Positions 61,902 through 64,000 of a DNA stretch of 64,000 nucleotides are shown here, piece by piece. The notes below the pieces were generated by a model that saw nothing but the letters and a program-made list of their open reading frames with translations, searched no databases and was not told where the DNA came from. Every line of letters begins with the position of its first letter. Within the stretch, counting starts at the first letter, position 1. Made by a program: the position numbers and the translations under genes. The DNA is taken from NCBI GenBank assembly GCA_964463135.1, contig CAYXBA010000004.1, forward strand, positions 62,001 to 126,000, given 5' to 3'. This stretch comes from UBA6898 sp964463135. GTDB taxonomy: Bacteria > Nitrospirota > Thermodesulfovibrionia > Thermodesulfovibrionales > UBA6898.

Positions 61902-63764
61902 ATGGAAAAGACCCGCTCACATCTGATGTTATGTGCCGGCACAGGATGTGTTGCAAGCGGCACCGCAAAGGTAAAGATCGCGCTCGAGAACGAGCTTGAG
62001 AAAAAAGGCCTTTCCGAAGAGATCAAGATCGTGATGACCGGCTGCAACGGATACTGCGCCGAAGGTCCGGTCATGGCAGTCTACCCTGACGGGATCTTTT
62101 ATCAGAAGGTGACCGTGGAAGAGGTCCCCATGCTCGTTGAGGAACATTTTCTGAAGGGCAGGCCGTATCAGAAGCTTATGTTCCAGGAGCCGGAGAAGAA
62201 GACTGCGATCCCGGGAATGAAAGATATCCCGTTCTTCAAGCATCAGGTGCTCAGAGTCCTCAGGAACAAGGGTCTTATCGATCCTGAAAAGATCGAAGAG
62301 TATATTGCCCGGGACGGATATCAGGCCGCGGCAAAGGCCCTTACCGAGATGACACCGGAACAGATCATCGCCACGGTCAAGGATTCAGGCCTCAGGGGAA
62401 GAGGAGGAGCAGGCTTCTCCACAGGCCTCAAGTGGGAGTTCGCTTCCAAGGTCCCGTCAGAGGTAAAGTTCATGCTCTGCAACGGCGACGAAGGCGACCC
62501 CGGTGCATTTATGGACCGCTCGGTCATGGAAGCTGACCCGCATTCCGTCATCGAAGGCATGATCATCGGGGCAAGGGCAATCGGCGCGAACTACGGATAT
62601 ATCTATGTCAGGGCAGAATATCCGCTTGCGGTCAAGCGGCTCAGGCTGGCGATCGACCAGGCAACCGAGGCAGGCCTTCTCGGCAAGAACATCCTCGGTT
62701 CCGGCTTTGACTTTGAGCTCGATATCTATCTCGGCGCAGGCGCCTTTGTATGCGGCGAAGAGACAGCGCTTATGCGTTCGATCGAAGGGAAGCGGGGCAT
62801 GCCGAGACCGAGGCCGCCCTTCCCTGCAGTAAAAGGCCTCTGGGACAAACCTTCGGTATTGAACAATGTTGAGACCCTGGCTCAGATATCACCGATCATC
62901 CTGAACGGCGCAGAATGGTACCGCAGCCTCGGCACGGAAAAATCAGCAGGCACCAAGGTCTTTGCCCTCACCGGCGCTGTCAACAATGTCGGCCTGGTTG
63001 AAGTGCCGATGGGCATTCCGCTCAGAACGATCATCTATGACATCGGCGGCGGCATCAAAAAAGGGAAAAAATTCAAATCCGTGCAGCTGGGAGGACCTTC
63101 CGGCGGCTGCATCCCCGAACATCTGCTCGACATCCCGGTAACGTACGAGGACATCGTCGCAACCGGCGCGATAGTAGGCTCAGGCGGCATGGTCGTCATG
63201 GACGACAGCACCTGCATGGTCGGCACAGCAAAGTTCTTTCTTGAGTTCACGGCTGACGAGTCCTGCGGAAAATGCACTCCCTGCCGGGTCGGGACAAAGA
63301 TCCTCCTCGATATGCTGACCGATATTACCGAAGGCAAGGGTAAAGAAGAGGACATCGCAACCCTTGAGGACCTGGGCAGGGACATAATAGGTACTTCACT
63401 CTGCGGCCTCGGCCAGACCGCCCCGAATCCGGTCCTCTCAACGATCAGATACTTCAAGGACGAATATGAGTCACATATCCGGGACAAGTGGTGCAAGGCC
63501 GGCGTCTGCAGGGACCTCACCATGTTCTGGATCGATGAGAAGCTCTGCAAGGCCTGCGGCGCCTGTCTGAGGGCCTGCCCGTCAAAAGCCATTGTCGGCG
63601 AGAAAAAGGTGCCGCACAAGGTCATTCAGGAACTCTGTGTAAAGTGCAGGACCTGCTACGAGACCTGCAAGTTTAAATCAATAAAGATCCTTCCAGCCGG
63701 TTTCGAAGGCGACCCGTATGAGCTTCTCGAGAAGACCGCTGCCGGGGCAAAGGAGGAGAAATAG
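61902..63764 (+). CDS. HndC/NuoF-like flavo-iron-sulfur subunit
   Basis: The 620-residue protein has an N-terminal thioredoxin-like [2Fe-2S] domain (CAGTGC and CNGYC, Cys11/16/48/52), an NADH/FMN core (GLRGRGGAGFSTGLKW, GDEGDPGAFMDR, GAGAFVCGEETALMRS), the [4Fe-4S] motif ESCGKCTPC, and a C-terminal 2x[4Fe-4S] ferredoxin (CKACGACLRACP and CVKCRTCYETCK). This is the beta subunit of HydABC/HndABCD or a bifurcating formate dehydrogenase. Which catalytic subunit completes the complex lies beyond the window. Confidence 0.95.
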   Translation: MEKTRSHLMLCAGTGCVASGTAKVKIALENELEKKGLSEEIKIVMTGCNGYCAEGPVMAVYPDGIFYQKVTVEEVPMLVEEHFLKGRPYQKLMFQEPEKKTAIPGMKDIPFFKHQVLRVLRNKGLIDPEKIEEYIARDGYQAAAKALTEMTPEQIIATVKDSGLRGRGGAGFSTGLKWEFASKVPSEVKFMLCNGDEGDPGAFMDRSVMEADPHSVIEGMIIGARAIGANYGYIYVRAEYPLAVKRLRLAIDQATEAGLLGKNILGSGFDFELDIYLGAGAFVCGEETALMRSIEGKRGMPRPRPPFPAVKGLWDKPSVLNNVETLAQISPIILNGAEWYRSLGTEKSAGTKVFALTGAVNNVGLVEVPMGIPLRTIIYDIGGGIKKGKKFKSVQLGGPSGGCIPEHLLDIPVTYEDIVATGAIVGSGGMVVMDDSTCMVGTAKFFLEFTADESCGKCTPCRVGTKILLDMLTDITEGKGKEEDIATLEDLGRDIIGTSLCGLGQTAPNPVLSTIRYFKDEYESHIRDKWCKAGVCRDLTMFWIDEKLCKACGACLRACPSKAIVGEKKVPHKVIQELCVKCRTCYETCKFKSIKILPAGFEGDPYELLEKTAAGAKEEK

Positions 63765-64000
63765 ATGGTCGAACTGACAATAGACGACCGAAAGGTCAGC
63801 GTAGAGGCAGGGACCACGATCCTCGCAGCTGCCAAGAAGATCGGCATTAATATCCCTAACATGTGCTACGACAAACGGCTGCGGCCCTATGGAGGTTGCA
63901 GGCTCTGCGTGGTCGAGGCAGAGGGTATCCCTAGGCTCCTGGCTTCATGCTCCACGCCGGTCACTGCCGGCATGGTAATCAAGACAGACACGCCCAAACT
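63765..64000 (+). CDS. NuoG/HndD/FdhA-type subunit, N-terminal part (runs off window)
   Basis: An ATG directly after the HndC stop (AGGAGG 6 bases upstream) opens a frame to the window edge with a [2Fe-2S] ferredoxin domain: MCYDKRLRPYGGCRLCVVEAEG and later ASCSTPV. This is the N-terminus of either a hydrogenase HndD/HydA or a formate dehydrogenase alpha subunit. The catalytic part is not visible, so hydrogen or formate as donor cannot be decided. Confidence 0.85.
   Translation, partial: MVELTIDDRKVSVEAGTTILAAAKKIGINIPNMCYDKRLRPYGGCRLCVVEAEGIPRLLASCSTPVTAGMVIKTDTPK

Noticed and set aside
1..64000. Genome-wide recoding of UGA as cysteine
   Set aside because: TGA ends many genes here, often within ATGA overlaps (cheR, nuoF, pstC, the 57710 kinase), so it is read as stop in general.

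Overview
The window is a gene-dense bacterial chromosome segment with moderate GC and many ATGA or TAATG gene overlaps. The gene set fits an anaerobic or microaerophilic, flavin- and iron-sulfur-rich bacterium. It includes a 14-gene complex I operon, a HndABC/HydABC-type bifurcating electron module, a heme-type sensor kinase, a chemosensory operon with HEAT and STAS accessory proteins, and a sigma-54 activator. I suspect a Nitrospirota (Thermodesulfovibrionia-like) or related lineage, but this is inference from gene content only.

Layout. 1-8007 (minus) is a chemosensory operon: two response regulators, CheR, a HEAT-repeat protein, a STAS protein, CheY, CheA and two chemoreceptors, the last running off the left edge. 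8319-11909 (minus) is rpiB-glyA-nrdR-NtrC-type regulator. 12053-15353 (plus) holds a glutaredoxin-like/thioredoxin reductase fusion, two small genes and an aminotransferase. 15471-22391 (minus) is a full phosphate regulon, phoB-phoR-pstSCAB-phoU, with an 11-bp-periodic Pho-box array before pstS. 22757-28260 (minus) holds a cNMP-binding protein, an MBL hydrolase, an ATP-pyrophosphatase-like protein, an M48 protease and an amino-acid ABC transporter. 28578-41034 is mixed: AhpD-like, Smr, MsrAB, a zinc-ribbon/J-like membrane protein, a GroES with a histone-H1-like tail, glgP, an FlK-type thioesterase, a metal-binding protein, a rhodanese protein, cysC and cysQ. 41180-42994 is typA. 43181-57582 (minus) is nuoA-N. 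57710-64000 (plus) is a heme-motif histidine kinase, three response regulators (one fused to a GcvH-like domain, one fused to a NuoE domain) and HndB, HndC and NuoG-like subunits, running off the right edge.

Main discovery. Three genes carry a single in-frame TGA exactly where the protein family has a conserved cysteine: NuoB (first Cys of the Cys-Cys pair that ligates cluster N2), a heme-motif/triple-rhodanese protein (C-x4-U), and a secreted MerP/HMA-like protein (first Cys of the metal motif). In each, a 7-bp stem with a GU-containing apical loop begins so that the loop lies 20-22 nt after the TGA, the geometry of bacterial SECIS elements. TGA is also an ordinary stop in many genes here (CheR, NuoF, NuoH, pstC), so genome-wide recoding is unlikely. 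Selenocysteine insertion is the best explanation. A selenocysteine ligand in complex I NuoB would be remarkable. No sel genes lie in the window.

Second discovery. A GroES-like co-chaperonin has a long C-terminal K/A/P tail built from 30-bp tandem repeats. A good internal Shine-Dalgarno and ATG could release that tail as a separate 78-residue H1-like nucleoid protein.

Third discovery. Receiver domains are fused to NuoE-like and GcvH-like domains beside a bifurcating NADH/ferredoxin oxidoreductase, suggesting two-component control acting directly on an electron-transfer complex.
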